Assembly (NCBI RefSeq): GCF_016545825.1
Contig: NC_052619.1
Location: 4,975,501 to 5,039,500 of the forward strand
Length of the DNA stretch: 64,000 nt
Direction of reading: 5' to 3'
DNA from: Eucalyptus grandis
Lineage: Eukaryota > Streptophyta > Magnoliopsida > Myrtales > Myrtaceae
The notes beneath the pieces are model-generated. The model was not told where the DNA came from and searched no databases. It saw only the letters and a program-made list of their open reading frames with translations. Positions 1 to 12,291 of this stretch are shown piece after piece; positions within the stretch are counted from its first letter, which is position 1, and each line of letters starts with the position of its first letter. The position numbers and the translations under genes are program-made.

Positions 1-715
1 GACGATCGGCGGACAAACCTCCCTCCTTCCTCTCGCACGCACGGCCTCTCCTTTCTCTCTTCCTTTCTTCCTTTCCTTTCTCTCTTTCTCTCCACTCTCT
101 CTCTCGGATGACTCTCTCTCTTCCTCTCCTCTTTCCCTCGCTTAATCCACCCCCCTCACTCTCTAATTTCTTCCCCCTCATGATTAACAATCATGATCTT
201 TGCATGCCGGTGCCACTTGGCAATTGCCATGCAAGATGGGCTTGAATCCGGCTGGGCTTGGGCCAGCTTAGTTGACGGCAGCTCCTCCTCTCCCTTTGGG
301 CTTCGCGGGCCAAGCCCATGTAGCCGAATGGTAGGTGATCTTGGGCTGGTCTTGGCCTAAGAGTCTTGGCCCACTCTTCTCTAATTTAATCTACTAATAT
401 CTTCCACTTAAATAAATTCCCAACTTACAAAAATAATTTGGCCATAAGACTTGAAGTCATAAATCCACAAATTCCAATTTATAACACACATGGCCAATGA
501 TAGAATTTTCTTTCCTATCAAACTAATTATCCATTAAAAATTTTGACCATAAATCTCATTGCAAATTATGAATCAAATAGCTACAATATAATTTGATGGT
601 ACTTCCATCACCTATTCATAGACTTTAATGCTTCTAGAGATTGCCATGAATTTTGGAATGCCACATTGTGATAGGCTTACCAAGGAGTTAGAAAGGTAAT
701 GATTCCATATGGTAA
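1..715. other. Gene-free stretch, CT-rich then AT-rich
   Basis: Bases 1-180 are strongly CT-rich on the plus strand. Bases 240-370 hold several GGGCTTGG/GGCCCA-like words, and the rest is AT-rich. No ORF with recognisable similarity was found. It sits directly before a truncated integrase, so it may be older repeat sequence, but I cannot assign a family. Confidence 0.4.
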
Positions 716-1675
716 GTGGTCGACAGACTGACGAAATTGACTCACTTCAATTCCGTGCGAAAAGACCTTGATTTGGATAGGCATGCAGAGTTGTACGTGC
801 GTAAGATTGTTCGTCTACATGGAGTGCCGGTGACAATTATCTTAGACCGAGACCCAAGGTTCACAGCTGCCTTTTGGAAGAGTTTATAGGCTGCCTTAGG
901 AACAAAGCTGCAATAGTACGGCCTATCATCTCCAAATGAATGGCCAGTCTAAGAGGACGATTCAAACCCTCGAAGATATGCTATGAGCTTGTGTATTGGA
1001 TTTCAAGGGAAGCTGGGAGGAACAGCTTCATCTTGTTGAATTTGCCTACAACAACAGCTACCAGCAGAGTATTCAGATGGCACCATTTGAAGCGTTCTAT
1101 GGTAGAGCGTGTAGAACGCTAGTGTGTTGGAATGAGGTCAGAGAACAAAAGATTACAAGCCCAAAGTTGGTTCAACAGTCAGTGGATGCAGTTGCCATCA
1201 TTAGAGATAAATTAAAGACCGCTAAGAGCCGCCAGAAAAGCTATGCTGATAAGCGCCGGAGACTGTTGGAATTCCAACTTAGGGATCACGTTTTTTTGAA
1301 GGCGTCACCAATGAGGGGTACTTCGTGCTTTGGCAAGAAGGGAAAGCTGAGTCTGAGGTACGTAGGTCCCTTTGAGATTTTGGAAAAAAAATTGGGACCC
1401 TAGCATATCGTCTTGCATTGCCGCCGAGGTTAACGTAAGTGCATGACGTCTTTCATGTGTCAATGTTGAGGAAATATGAGTCTAACCCGAACCATGTGCT
1501 AAATTTTGAAGAGTTAGACGTGGACGACAGAGTGTCGTACGTTGAAAGCCCAGTTCAGATTGTGGATCGGAAAGAACAAATTCTACGCACTAAGACGGTC
1601 AAGTTGGTTAAAGTGATCTGGCAACACCACGGCACAAAGGGAGCAACTTGGGAAAGCGAAGATTCGATGAGATGA
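716..1675 (+). pseudogene. Ty3/gypsy chromovirus pol remnant: integrase C-half and chromodomain
   Basis: Translation from 716 begins VVDRLTK, the integrase core motif, followed by LHGVP and the catalytic-Asp block ILDRDPRF. In-frame stops then appear near 886 and 914. An open frame at 996-1403 carries the late integrase words VEFAYNNSYQ and PFEAFYGR. After a break, 1439-1675 encodes VFHVSMLRKYE and ends in an ATWESED-like chromodomain tail. In a live element this region would integrate the cDNA and target chromatin. Here gag, protease, RT and RNase H are all absent, and at least two stops and one frame break interrupt the rest. The adjacent polypurine tract and LTR confirm the orientation. 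A Tekay/Del-like lineage is my inference. Confidence 0.85.
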
Positions 1676-1738
1676 CTGTACCTCCACCTTTTTGTTTAAG
1701 ATTTGTACTAGGTTTAAATTTCGAGGATGAATTTTTTT

Positions 1739-3702
1739 TAAGAGGGGAAGAGTTGTGTTTTCAGGTTCTGTTTTCAATCGAATAAATTGGGCTTTTAATT
1801 GACGTGCCTATAGTTCTTTTCTCTGAGTTGGCCACTCACGGGATAACTAGTCTATTAAGTAAAGCCGTTAAGGAATCTAAACGCAATAGACTTGAGAATT
1901 CGACTAGGAATCAACTGCTCAATCATGCTAATCTGCAAGGATCATTACGATATTGTCGAAATCGATCAGAGACCGAAGATAGGTCGATTTGATAGAGGTA
2001 TGTAATTAGTGTGTAGGTGATTCCACCTAATTGCAAAATTTCTATTGAACGACACTAGATCGGTTTTTTTGTCTTTTCTGTACCATATGTCCATATTTGA
2101 AACTTTGAGATTTTCACGACAATTGAGAGTCGCCGATGTGTCGAAGATGTACAATGTGGCTTGAAAATAATCAACCATAGGTCAATTGCACCAAAAATTC
2201 CTAAAAGCTACCCGGTAGGTTAGGTCACGTTAAAATTGTGCCAGATTGAAATTAACTGCGAATTTAAACCCGATTTCATAAACTGAAAGTTTTGTCATGT
2301 CACAATTTATTTTAGAAATGTCAACTCATCTTTCGAAAAAAAATTCTACAAACCAAAATTTTTGGGAAAATTTCAAAGTTGGGCCGTTTTCGACTAGGAA
2401 AATCAGAGGACTATTTTTGGTCGCGTTTTTGGGATTCAAATTGGTTCAATGGGTGAGGAAAAATGTGAATTGAAGTGTGGGCACTTTGGTCGGATTTATG
2501 GTCATGAAATTGAGTCCATTTGAGGGAGATTGGAGGGGAATTGAATCCAATTTGAGGTAAAATGTTCCAAATTCGTAGCCCTCCAATGGTGTGCAACCTT
2601 TGCACCATTTGGGAGGCTTGTTTGGGAAGCCAAGGAACTACAACTTGGCTGAGGATGCCAACCAAGGTGGTGGGGCGGCCACTTGAGAGTTTTAGATATT
2701 TGTGTGGCCCCCTCAAGCTCCAACAGCCTTCTTCTTCCTTCAACAGCCACTTTCCCAATTGTCGAGTGTGTTGGGAAGCTTAGAAAACCAAAAGATCGAG
2801 TAGCACCCCTCCTCCTTGCCCGTCGACCACCCGCCACCCATTGAAGCACCGTCGCACGCCGTTGCACACCCGAAGCAATGTCAGCCTTACACTCGTGTCC
2901 CGTACCTTCCTTTGTGCATAGGCCACCTCTTGAGCCTCTTATCTTTTCAGTTGAAGCCTCGCCGAAGCTCCACTGACGTCATCCAGCCACCATCTACCAC
3001 CGTCAAGCCTCGCCTGAGCTGTTGCAACCTCTGCTAGCCCTTCCTCGCCGTTTCAACCACTGGTTTTCTCTCTCGGTCCAGCAAGCAGAAGCAATCTAGC
3101 AGCTCGAGCCGCGAGCTGTTGGGCCCGTTTTTTAGGCCCATTCAGTCTCCGCTTGATATCGCCACTTCGGAGTTTGTTGCTCGTCTTTGCGTCGCCGTCG
3201 TCGTGAACTCGTCGTTGTGCTAATCTAGTGAGTTTACTTGCTAAATTATGCTTAGGGAGTTAATTATGCTTAAGGGTTGTTTAGTTTAAGTTAATTAAGG
3301 ATTATGTGGTTATTTAGATTAGATTAGTGATTTAATTATTCATTTATGCATGTTAGGTAGTTAGATTAGATTAATTAAGGACTAGATAAGATGTGTTATT
3401 TATATAGGTTGGTTCGGTAATTTTCCGGGCCCGTTTCGGTATTTAATTAGGCATTTATGGCCTAAGTTAGCATTTTTGGTATTTAAATTGATTTATTTAA
3501 TTAATTTTGGTAATTATTTAATTATTTAATATTTTCAGTAAATTAGACCGCGATAGCTGATGATTGAAATTCCGTGCTAATTGCAATAGTGTGTTCAGAT
3601 TGTGCAATTGGATGTTAAATTGTACAAATTGAGTGCTAATTGGAAATTTGGTCAATTATTCTCAAATTTGTGAATTTTGATATTTATTCAGAAAATCCCA
3701 AG
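1739..3702 (+). mobile_element. PPT and 3' LTR of the truncated chromovirus
   Basis: A purine run (AAGAGGGGAAGAG, about 1740-1752) follows the chromodomain and is followed by TGTGTTTTCAGG, the expected start of a 3' LTR at about 1754. The right end is not directly visible. Sequence homologous to the METTL18 copies at 37.8 and 48.2 kb starts at about 3703, so the LTR must end by then, giving about 1.95 kb. No second LTR copy is in the window. ORFs at 2411-2867 and 2562-3037 overlap on both strands without domains and are ignored. Confidence 0.55.
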
Positions 3703-4756
3703 TGGCGTAAGAAATGTTTTTCAAAAGTTCCACACACAATGACAAATTCCAAACCATGGGTAATGAGATAATAAGAAACTAGGAAAAACTATAGCATTGG
3801 CATCTAAAATTTAATGGAATGTGACATTGTATGATGAGTCCCATTAACCTTATTTTTCTATAGATATCCATTTCTAGTTGACTCTGCCCAAAGTTAATTG
3901 AAATGAAAGCCTCTAAATCTCATTGTTAAAATATTTAAATAATAGGGCTACAACATAAATAGTTCATGAACTTTGGCCAAATATGTAATGTGATCTCTAA
4001 ACTTTAGCCCGATGTGTAGTGTGGTCTCTGAACTTTAATTATGTTAATAGGGTCTTTGGATTTTTAGTAGATGTTCAATATAGTTCCTAAACTATATGAA
4101 AATATTTAATTTTATCTTTCCATTAATTCAAGTTTGATTACAACATTAAACACTATCATATAGTCTAGGGACAAATTAAAATATACCAAAGTCAAAGGAG
4201 CGCCTTGGACAAATTAAAAGTTCAAAAGATACATTATACATTGGGCTAAAATTCAATGACTATATTAAACAAATTCAAAGTTTATAGACCGCGTTGCACA
4301 TTTGGCCAAAGTTCAAAGACTATTTGTGTCATTTACTCTAAATAATAAATCATGTCTTCATCGAACCTAAAAACTTGGGATATCACAATTTGGCACGGGG
4401 GGACACTTAAGTGCTAAAAGTTGAGAAATGTACACTTAATTGCCAAAATTAAAATAAAATGAATCAGTTAAATGCAAAGGATGGAAAATCTAGCTAAAAT
4501 ACTGACATTACAATTTTCTAGCGAGACAAATGCAAAACAACGTTGTTTTGCACATTGACGTGGCTAAAGAAGCCTAGAATGACATCGTTTTGCATGCTGA
4601 CGTGACTAAATAAGAAAAAAATGACGTCGTTTTGTCTCAGTTTGAATTTTAATATAAATATTAATTAAACTAAATTCAAATCTAAATTATTTTTAAGAAG
4701 AAGAAGAAGAAGAAGAAGGAGAAGAAGAAGAATAAGTTGTAGGTGCGGGGTGAGGA

Positions 4757-7716
4757 TGTCACAACCCCAATTCCTTCCCTAGAGTCATGTGCAGCAATGG
4801 TTATTTTTGTGACGTCCCGGTGTGTCGCCGTTCCTTTTTTTTTTTTTTTTTTTTATCTTTCCATTAAGCACATGCAGAAGTGTACATACAACACCCAAAC
4901 AATAACAAGTAGTCAGGAAAACAACCATTTAAATATATACAATTACATTAGTTATATTTACAAACACTTTTTGTCATGAGCTGTTATATTTACAATCATT
5001 ACATGCTCTATGTTCAAAAAGGTTGGGTAAATCTTAACTCCTCTATCGAGATTACAACCCCCCCCCCCCCATACCTACAATCTGAAAAAACAACGGAGTG
5101 AGTCATGGACTCAATAAGTAAAACCCTTAATTCTCTATTAGGGGCACCTCATAATCAAAATCTAGTAGATACAAAACTCACAATGCAGTATTGATGGTAG
5201 ATCATTAGTAAACTCATTTCTACACCTCGACTACATATAGATGTCAATTATTGCATATTTCAATGCATGCTTATCTTTTGCTTGTCAATGAACATATCAA
5301 CATATCATATTTATGCATAAACCAACACTTATGCAAATTCATTTATTATCATTCTGGCTCAACCAAGCCCTCCCCGCTTAGCTGAGGCATCCAGCTTCAA
5401 AGTAGGCATCCTAGCTCAATCAGGGCATCCCAACTAAATCGAGACATCTTGGCGCTAGCTCACCAAGGCATCCGGGCTCAACCCAGGCATCTTGGCTCAA
5501 CCAAGGCATCCCGGGACTAGCTTACTCGAGGCATCTAGGCTCAAACCCAAGCACCATGGCTCAACTAGGGCATCGCGTTCAATAAACGAGGCATTGCCGC
5601 CAACGCTATGTGATGATAGACGCTTTTTCCTTTTTAAGTGCACACACAAGTGCATCACACAATCTGATTTTTTATCTCTTATCTTAGCCAACGTATGCAA
5701 GGCCCGAAGGCATGCTCATTCGAATAGGTGTGCCATGACTCTTAACATCATATTATAGAATATGTCATGAATGATTCTTGGTTCGTGGCTTGAGTTGTTT
5801 GCTTAGGCTATTATGACTTGACATTGGTTCCAAGCCAGGCGAACATTGACCTCGTCCCGGGGCGTGAACACACTCAAGCATGCAAATATAAGCAAATACA
5901 TAAAAGAACATTACAACATACACACGGCTTACACGGATGAGCACACCACTAAACTTGATGATGTAGGCTATCGACCTAGTCAAGAGTTAGAAATTCCACT
6001 TACTACTTTTGAGCGTAACTCCAAGATACTCCTTTAATGACTGGATGGCTCCTAAGATGGCTTGGAGGAAAAGGATGTGAAAGAGAGGTGAGAAAGGGAG
6101 AGGAAATGAGAGAATGGCTAAGCCTCCAAAATATGAGGATGCCTTCTCCTATTTATAGGCCTCCTCCTCTTCAATTATTGGTGTCAATTTCATGATTAAG
6201 CCTAAGAAATGAGTTGGCATATCTAGTCTCCTTAGTTAGCATCTATGCTTATTCGTGTTTGATGGTGATTGGTCCATCTATTTACTTACCATCCAAGGCT
6301 CACTTTAGGCTTATGATGTGCCTATAGTCCTAGGGGACACATAAGCCCCCTTGATGCCTAATCTCTTCTCTTGATTGGTTGGCCTTTGGCTTGATCACCA
6401 AGGCTATCCTTTAAGCTCATCATAACCTAAGATTCTAGAGAATACCTAAGCATGAATTACTAACTTCTTCTCCAAGGAAAATCTCAAGCCATCATTACCA
6501 AGCCAAATGGTCAACTCTACTTTTTCCAATTGTCCTACCTAAAGTCCTTGGGTGTCAAGTCTATTTTGCCTCATAATTACACCTAGAGAGTGAGTTGGCA
6601 TGGCTAAAGGCCTTGCTTAGTAATCTAAGCTCCTAGACATCATCGATGATGGCTTGCTTTTTGCTTTTCCATTGGTTCATATACCGCTTTTAATGGACAT
6701 TTAATGAAGTTTGACAATAATTGTGCTATAGTTGCCAACTTAGCAATTCTAGAACATTCGGTCATTAATGAGGGCTTGTGTATCGCTCTCTAATTGGTCC
6801 ACATATGTGCCGCCTTTTTCTAGAATCTTTAAAGATATTTTGGCTGCCATCATGACTTTTGACTATTGAAAGAACAACTCACCCCTTCATTTAATAAGGG
6901 GTTTCAAGAATTTTCCTTACTTTTGTCTTTTTCTTCATTAATAAGGTGGTCTAGAGAATTCTATTATCCAAGTTGGTTATGGGGCCGGAGAAGGGGTCAT
7001 TAGATATACCTTGAAAAATCGAATTACGTACACCTAAGGTTTGGCCATCACGCCCCATGCTTACCCGAATCGCTCCCTTGGATGGTCGGTCGGCCTAAAG
7101 GGTCAATTGTCCTTTGGTCAGTTCAAAGCTAATCTTAAGGCTTTTCATGGCCTAGCACTAAGCCAAGGCACTCATGGATCTTAAAATTAATGACGGAATA
7201 GTTGGGTCTTATTCCTGAGCTCATTCCGATCAACACCCAATCCATTCGTTTGGCTCATGGTCAATGCATTATCAGTCCATGATCGGACATCACCAATTCA
7301 AGATTCCTTTCCGATCACTAAGAATTAAATAGGGAATGATGCATTTTTTTATCAAAAGACAATCACATTTGATCCCATCGGATCGTCCGTGTATCAGTGC
7401 ATAGTTGGATGGAATCACCCGCGGCTAGGCACTACAACCAGTCGAGACCATCCGCCAATCCAAAATCATCCCATGATCAATTCTCGTGATCCAAATATCA
7501 TCTTCTAAGCTGGTGATCCTATCCAATTGGTATGGTCGGTAGAAAGTCATAGCTGACACCTCCACTAGTTCATGGCCAGTCGGTCAGTTGGTCAGTCTAT
7601 GATCGATCTGTGATTCCTTACCAATCGAAGTGATTGATCCATGGCCAATAGCCCATGATCGATCCTTTTAGGGCCTTATGGCCAATCCTTACAAGCTCGA
7701 AATCAAGGATGTTACA
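4757..7716 (-). mobile_element. Solo LTR, 2.96 kb
   Basis: The plus strand begins TGTCACAACCCC (4757) and ends GGATGTTACA (7716), so the minus strand reads TGTAACATCC...GGTTGTGACA. Flanks are GAGGA (4752-4756) and GAGGT (7717-7721), a 5-bp target duplication with one mismatch. No gag-pol lies inside, so I call a solo LTR formed by LTR-LTR recombination. It is probably Ty3/gypsy by length and termini. It interrupts the TIR element around it and is therefore younger. Confidence 0.8.
5360..5600. repeat. Degenerate GGCATC-word tandem repeat inside the solo LTR
   Basis: The word AGGCATC (with variants GGGCATC and GAGACATC) recurs roughly every 20-35 bp, alternating with words such as GGCTCAACC and AGCTTACTC. 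The short ORFs here arise from the repetition. A similar GGCATC-rich stretch occurs at 63150-63420 in another LTR. Confidence 0.6.
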
Positions 7717-9011
7717 GAGGTAGCCCTCACCGCCACCTCCCCCTATCGTCAAGAAGGGCTGGCAACGATGATGGGAAGGTTGGCCGAGGTCACCGACAAG
7801 GGGAGATGGTGGTGAGGGCTTGCACAGCCCTTGCCTAGCACTTGCAACTTCTTTTTCTTCTCCTTCTTCTTCTTGTTCTTCTTTTAAAATAATTCAGTTT
7901 AATTAATATTTATATTAAAATTCCAATAAAAGGAACAACAAAATCATTTTGCCTCTTTTTGAATTTTAATATAAATATTAATTAAACTAAATTAAAAAAA
8001 ATTTAAAAAAAAAAAGATCACAGAACGGCGAGGGATGTGCAAGCCCTCATTGCCGCCTTGCCACCATCACCGAGAATGACTAATGATGGTGGAGTTAAGG
8101 TTGTTCGAGGTCGCCGAGCCCTAGCCAAGGAACGGCGACTCTAGCCGACCGACGGTGAGGGGTTCCCCAACTGGCGGTGGCCCTTGGCTAAGCCAGACAA
8201 GAGCCGATGACCATCCTTGGATTTAAGGGAGGGCCGCGACCCTTGCCCTAGGTCTGGGCAACCTTTTTCCCACCATTGTTGGCCCTTCTAGGCGATAGTA
8301 GGGAGGCAGTGGCGAGGGCTTCGGCCTCCTCCTCCTTTTTTAATATTTTAATTTAATTAATATTTATATTAAAATTCAAAAAAGAGGCAAAACGATGTCA
8401 TTTTAATTCTTCTTTGCTAACTCAGCTCTCTAGCGAGCTACGTAGGTGAGTTATATTATTAAAAAAATTGCCACGTAGGATTTTCAGCTAGGGTCACTAG
8501 ACTTGGCATTTAGGTATCTCAATTCCCCCCCAAAAAAAGCATTTAAGTGTATCTTTAGTGACTTTTGACATTTAAGTGTCTCTAACATGCCAACTTTCAG
8601 TGCTTGTGCTATTCTTTTGCCTATTTTCATCTAACAATTTAAGCTTTTGGATTGAACTTTTTTACCTAATATCAGAGTTAGAAGGTCATGCGTTCAAATA
8701 TTTTCAAGTCCTATTTACCCCCTCAATTAAATATGTTCATGCTTAATACTTGGCAAAAAAAAAAAAAACAAAACTAGAATAAATGTGAGGGGAGTGTTAA
8801 AATATTTAACTAATAAACCACATTTTCATATAATAGTTTAAACTTTTGGATAGGACTCTTTAATACTCACAAGGTTGGATGAACCATTAGCCACTTCAGC
8901 GATCATGCTGCTTGCCATTATGCCTAGTCAAAAAATGAAACACAGAGTAGCGGATTTCGTCATTACTAGAGACTTATCTTGAATGAAATGGAAGGTTTTT
9001 GGGAAGGCTTT

Positions 9012-9447
9012 GTTGGAAAAAACTCCCTTATTATTTTGAAGTTGACAAAATATTTACATCAGTCTAGTCTGAAGACTTCAAGACTCAACTGTTAAAGTCT
9101 GATGAACTCCAGACTCTGTCGTCAAAGTCTAAAGACCGCAAGACTCAAAACTCAAAGCCAACCCACACTGACAGTTTCTAGACCAACGAAGAGAAAACTT
9201 ATCCAGATGCGAGTTTATCTTCAATAATTCGGTTCGTAAGGTTTATAGAAGATCTTACAGCTAGAGATAGCACATCGAGATCAATTATTCTTGTTGGAAT
9301 TAATTTGGATAATCAAGATCTGTTGAAAGACGAAGAATACTTGGAATGTTCTACTTATGGAAACCTAGATCCTGATTGTATGGGCGAGCAAGATTGATGG
9401 GTTATCATCACATTCCTTAAATGACTCAAGATCTCCTTGATTGATTG
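9012..9447 (+). mobile_element. Copia-like LTR fragment in METTL18 copy 1
   Basis: Sequence beginning TGTTGGAAAAAACTCCC and containing GAAGTTGACAAAA plus repeated AGTCTGAAGAC words interrupts the intron between the METTL18 exons. The right boundary, near GATTGCGAACA, is estimated where sequence shared with 48.70-48.78 kb resumes. The same sequence occurs inverted at 11440-11589. No clean 5-bp duplication was found, so part of the flank may be deleted. Confidence 0.5.
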
Positions 9448-10080
9448 ATTGCGAACAGCACTAGCTATTGCGGTACACCAGAGTAGAGGTAACAAGTAGT
9501 GCTTTGATAATCAAAGTAATCACATGATTCCATCTATAAATATAAACCAAGATGATTAAAAAAAAAATCAGTCCATAGAGACACCTTATTCAAGGTGTTC
9601 AACTTCCCAAGACTTGCCATCTTTCTCCACCGGAGACAGAAATCTCCGCGTTCCCCCTCCAACTCCAAAGTAATGCTTCTCACCAGCCATATAAGGAACT
9701 TCATGAGGACGATTCATGTACTCCATTTGTGTCCTCTTCATTATCTATTACGTATAGAAGTATTTGATGGACTTTGCTCCAATCACCACCCAAGAAACGA
9801 ATATCTCTATCAGATAGGCTACAATCCAGAGCTTGGGTTTTCTTCAAATGTGCATCCACATTTGGAATGGTTAGATTGCAGTACCGCTGCATTGAAGTCT
9901 GGTAGGTGAATGGTAGGAGCACCCTGCCCCAGCGAATTGAAGTCATTGTATGAAATTCAGCTAATCTATGACAAGTATCACCTTGGTGATGCCGAGGTGA
10001 AATATAAAATGGATACTTTGCCTCAAGGCATACGATGATTCCCAGAAGTCCATGACCGCAGCCAAGATAGAAAAAAAAAT

Positions 10081-10680
10081 ACTCAATTTTATTAGTGAAA
10101 GCAACAGAAAAGAGAGAAGATTTGTTTGCTAGACTTAGATCTGTAATGATCGATAGACAAGGGAAGTCGAATGGGTAAATGACACGGAAGGAGAATGTTA
10201 CTACAATTGGAACATAACATAAACCGGATGACAATGCAGCTAGCTGTTTTGGAGCTTAACCCAGTATGCAACTTAATATCCTTGCCCACATGACAACCAA
10301 AAAGAAACCACCAAAAGGTCATGGCAGCCTATAGAAATCAGTGCAGACAAACGCACAAGAAATGACTCAAACATTGCGCACCTATGTATCATGTAGCCTC
10401 CTCATGCAAAGACTAAAATTAGTCGATTCATGAATGGAGAAACATAAACATGAAAAATAGAGGAACTTGATTAAGATCATCTTAAAACATGGCTAGCCAG
10501 TAGCCACCAAAACGGTCATTTAGAATAAGATCATCATCTTAGCCTAAGAAGACTTTCCATGTGAAGAAATTAAGACTACATTTGGAGGCTAATCTTTCGA
10601 GGCGAACTGGTCAAAGACTTGAAGTTGAGTTGTTACGAATCCTACGTCGCAAGTCAGTTGAGATAGCTAGTATAAGCACC
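10081..10680. other. No gene recognised
   Basis: AT-rich sequence upstream of the METTL18 fragment. The N-terminal half of that gene would be expected here, but I see no recognisable coding remnant. The short ORFs on both strands lack motifs. Confidence 0.4.
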
Positions 10681-10689
10681 TAAAGGGGG

Positions 10690-11589
10690 GTGAATAGGTG
10701 CACAAATAATTTCTCGAGATACGGAAGCGATTCTAGGCAGACGATAGAAAGGAAGTTCTCTTTTGATTAATAAAATATGATCAAAGTAAAGTAAAGAGTA
10801 AGGAAGAGAAAATTTAACACAAGGTTTATAGTGGTTCGGCTTATTCCAAGCCTACATCCACTCTTCCACACTGACAGCCCACCGGCTGGATTTCACTATG
10901 AACAAAAGAGAAGTTACAGTACAGCTTTTCCTTGATTCCACAGTGTAGATGTTCTACCACACTTCCTCAAGGTTTCTCACAAATATAGACTCTCTTTTGT
11001 TTACAAGATTTCGCTCAACAAATGAATTGACTAAGAACAAGGAGCTTCAAACTTTGGAATTCTTCTATCGTGCACCACCTCGAACAACTGGAACGTCTTC
11101 CTTATATACTCCTTCATGCCATCATACCCGTTGGCACTTACCAAAGGAATTCCTCCAATCTACCCGTTGGACGAAATTAATTAGGAAGATCATTCGAGCT
11201 ATTAAAGGAACATGTCGATAACCCATCAATCATGTTCGCCCATACAATCAGGATCTTGGTTTCCATAAGTAGAACCTTCCAAGTATACTTTGCCAATCAT
11301 CGGATCCTTAATCTTCGAATCAATTATGATCAAATAAATGATTCCATCATGTCATATCCAGCCAGGAGATCTTCTCCAGTCGATAAGGTCACATCCTTAA
11401 TGAAACATCCAGTTCTGGATAGCCTTTCTTCAACGGATTAGAAACTGTCAATGAGGATAGACTTTGAGTCTTGAGTCTGGCTGTCCGAAAGTCTTCAGAC
11501 TTTAAATAGCAGAGTCTACAAGCCTTCAGACTAGATTGATGGAAACGTTTTGTCAACTTCAAAACACTTCAAGAGGATTTCTCCAACAT
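10690..11589 (-). mobile_element. Copia-like LTR fragment, inverted relative to 9012-9447
   Basis: Read on the minus strand from 11589 it starts TGTTGGAGAAATCC, then GTTTTGAAGTTGACAAAA and AGTCTGAAG words, matching 9012-9180 in opposite orientation. It continues to a segment near 10680 with AAGCACCTAAAGGGGGG and GTGAATAGGTGC. The ORFs at 10949-11441 carry no retroviral motifs. The inner boundary and the family are uncertain. Confidence 0.45.
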
Positions 11590-11969
11590 CAGTGAGCGAA
11601 CTGCTTGTCTAAAGGAGGCAAACAACCTTCAACCAACATACTCTGCACCAACTTTCATCGACATCATTTTTGTTCCCACTTATAGCACAAAAGGGCTTAA
11701 AGAACATATTTAAACATTCTTAGGGACAACGAACTTATGAGCTTCAGATAGATTGAAAAATATTTATAAAGGAACAAGCAAGAAGTAGTTATTCCAAAGT
11801 CCAAACCACTAGGAAAGTCATGGAAGTGTCAACGATGGTTAAAATACCCGGGTATTTTGCTTAGAGAGACAACACCGACATTTGGGTACCTACACATGAT
11901 GCACTAAAATCACAACTGATGCGAAACTTAAAGGTCGACAAAAGTATTACCCTCATTTCTAAATCCTAA

Positions 11970-12291
11970 GCTTCAACAATACTTAATACAGAGTGTTGAA
12001 TGGTAGTTTAGTCTTCTTCTTTTGTTGAAGGATAGTTTAGTCTTCTTCATTATTAGTGAACCCTAATGCTCACTGTATATATTTGATGTAATCTCTAATT
12101 ATGAAAATAACAATTTTCTTCTCTTTTGTTTGCATGGTATTAGAACCACAAAAATACACCTTTTACCTAGCCACCGACAATCATTGTTACATTACCAAAG
12201 AAACCACCGTCATTAGATGGCGACATCCACAACGCTCTAGTCATTGAATGCTCACCGACTAGATCTGGTGTCATCTTAACCATAGCCGTGG
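11970..12291 (+). mobile_element. Older retrotransposon 5' end: LTR tail, PBS-like site and leader
   Basis: An LTR-like tail (11990-12134, with TGTATATATTTGATG and a terminal TTTGTTTGCA) is followed at 12135 by TGGTATTAGAACC, a primer-binding site resembling initiator tRNA-Met sites, and by leader sequence. The CRM-like element inserted at 12292. The interrupted sequence resumes at 18885 or 18890, depending on which duplication copy is counted. Confidence 0.45.

Larger units (their letters stand above)
4385..8622. mobile_element. Non-autonomous TIR element (Mutator-like family?), host of a solo LTR
   Basis: The left end (GACACTTAAGTGCTAAAAG, about 4398, then TACACTTAATTGCC) is mirrored at the right end (CTTTTGACATTTAAGTGTC, about 8555-8575), forming imperfect inverted ends longer than 50 bp. 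Inside are direct copies of AATTAATATTTATATTAAAATTC and a GC-richer core rich in GAGGGCTTGC-like words. A related element lies at 44197-46011. Without the nested LTR the element is about 1.3 kb. No transposase was seen. Assignment to a MULE-type family rests on comparison with the better-defined 49541-49888 element and is inferred. Confidence 0.55.
3921..8869. mobile_element. Composite insertion splitting METTL18 copy 1
   Basis: Relative to the paralogues at 38.0 and 48.4 kb, about 4.95 kb separates the two halves of the last METTL18 exon. The inside is layered: AT-rich sequence (3921-4380), a TIR element (about 4385-8622), a solo LTR inside that element (4757-7716), and an AT-rich tail (8623-8869) of generic LTR-retrotransposon type. 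Related words GTTAAAATATTTAA occur near both ends (about 3925 and 8800). The outermost element type and its target duplication were not resolved. Confidence 0.6.
3703..10080 (-). pseudogene. METTL18/HPM1-like histidine protein methyltransferase pseudogene, copy 1 (split)
   Basis: Family role: SAM-dependent methylation of a histidine, of ribosomal protein uL3 in yeast and human. Minus-strand order: 9701-10070 encodes the SAM-binding GCGHGLLGI, then CNLTIPNVDAHLKK and FLGGDWSKVHQIL. After a frame break, 9595-9690 encodes MAGEKHYFGVGGGTRRFLS and ends in a stop. The segment normally between these two (the TSETIY part) is missing. The last exon starts at 8923 with GIMASSM and GSSNL and is cut near 8870 by an insertion. 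Its tail and 3' flank resume at 3703-3920, matching 37.83-38.03 kb and 48.17-48.38 kb. A copia-like LTR lies between the exons. Clearly non-functional. The family call rests on the combined SAM, KHYFGVGGG and GEWS-like motifs. Confidence 0.72.

Noticed and set aside
5360..5600. CRISPR-like array
   Set aside because: Repeat words are short, irregularly spaced and degenerate, inside a plant LTR; there are no unique equal-length spacers.
9595..9909. Plus ORF of 104 residues
   Set aside because: Antisense to the METTL18 motifs on the minus strand.
12135..12147. tRNA gene fragment
   Set aside because: TGGTATTAGAACC is a PBS-type match to a tRNA 3' end; no cloverleaf surrounds it.
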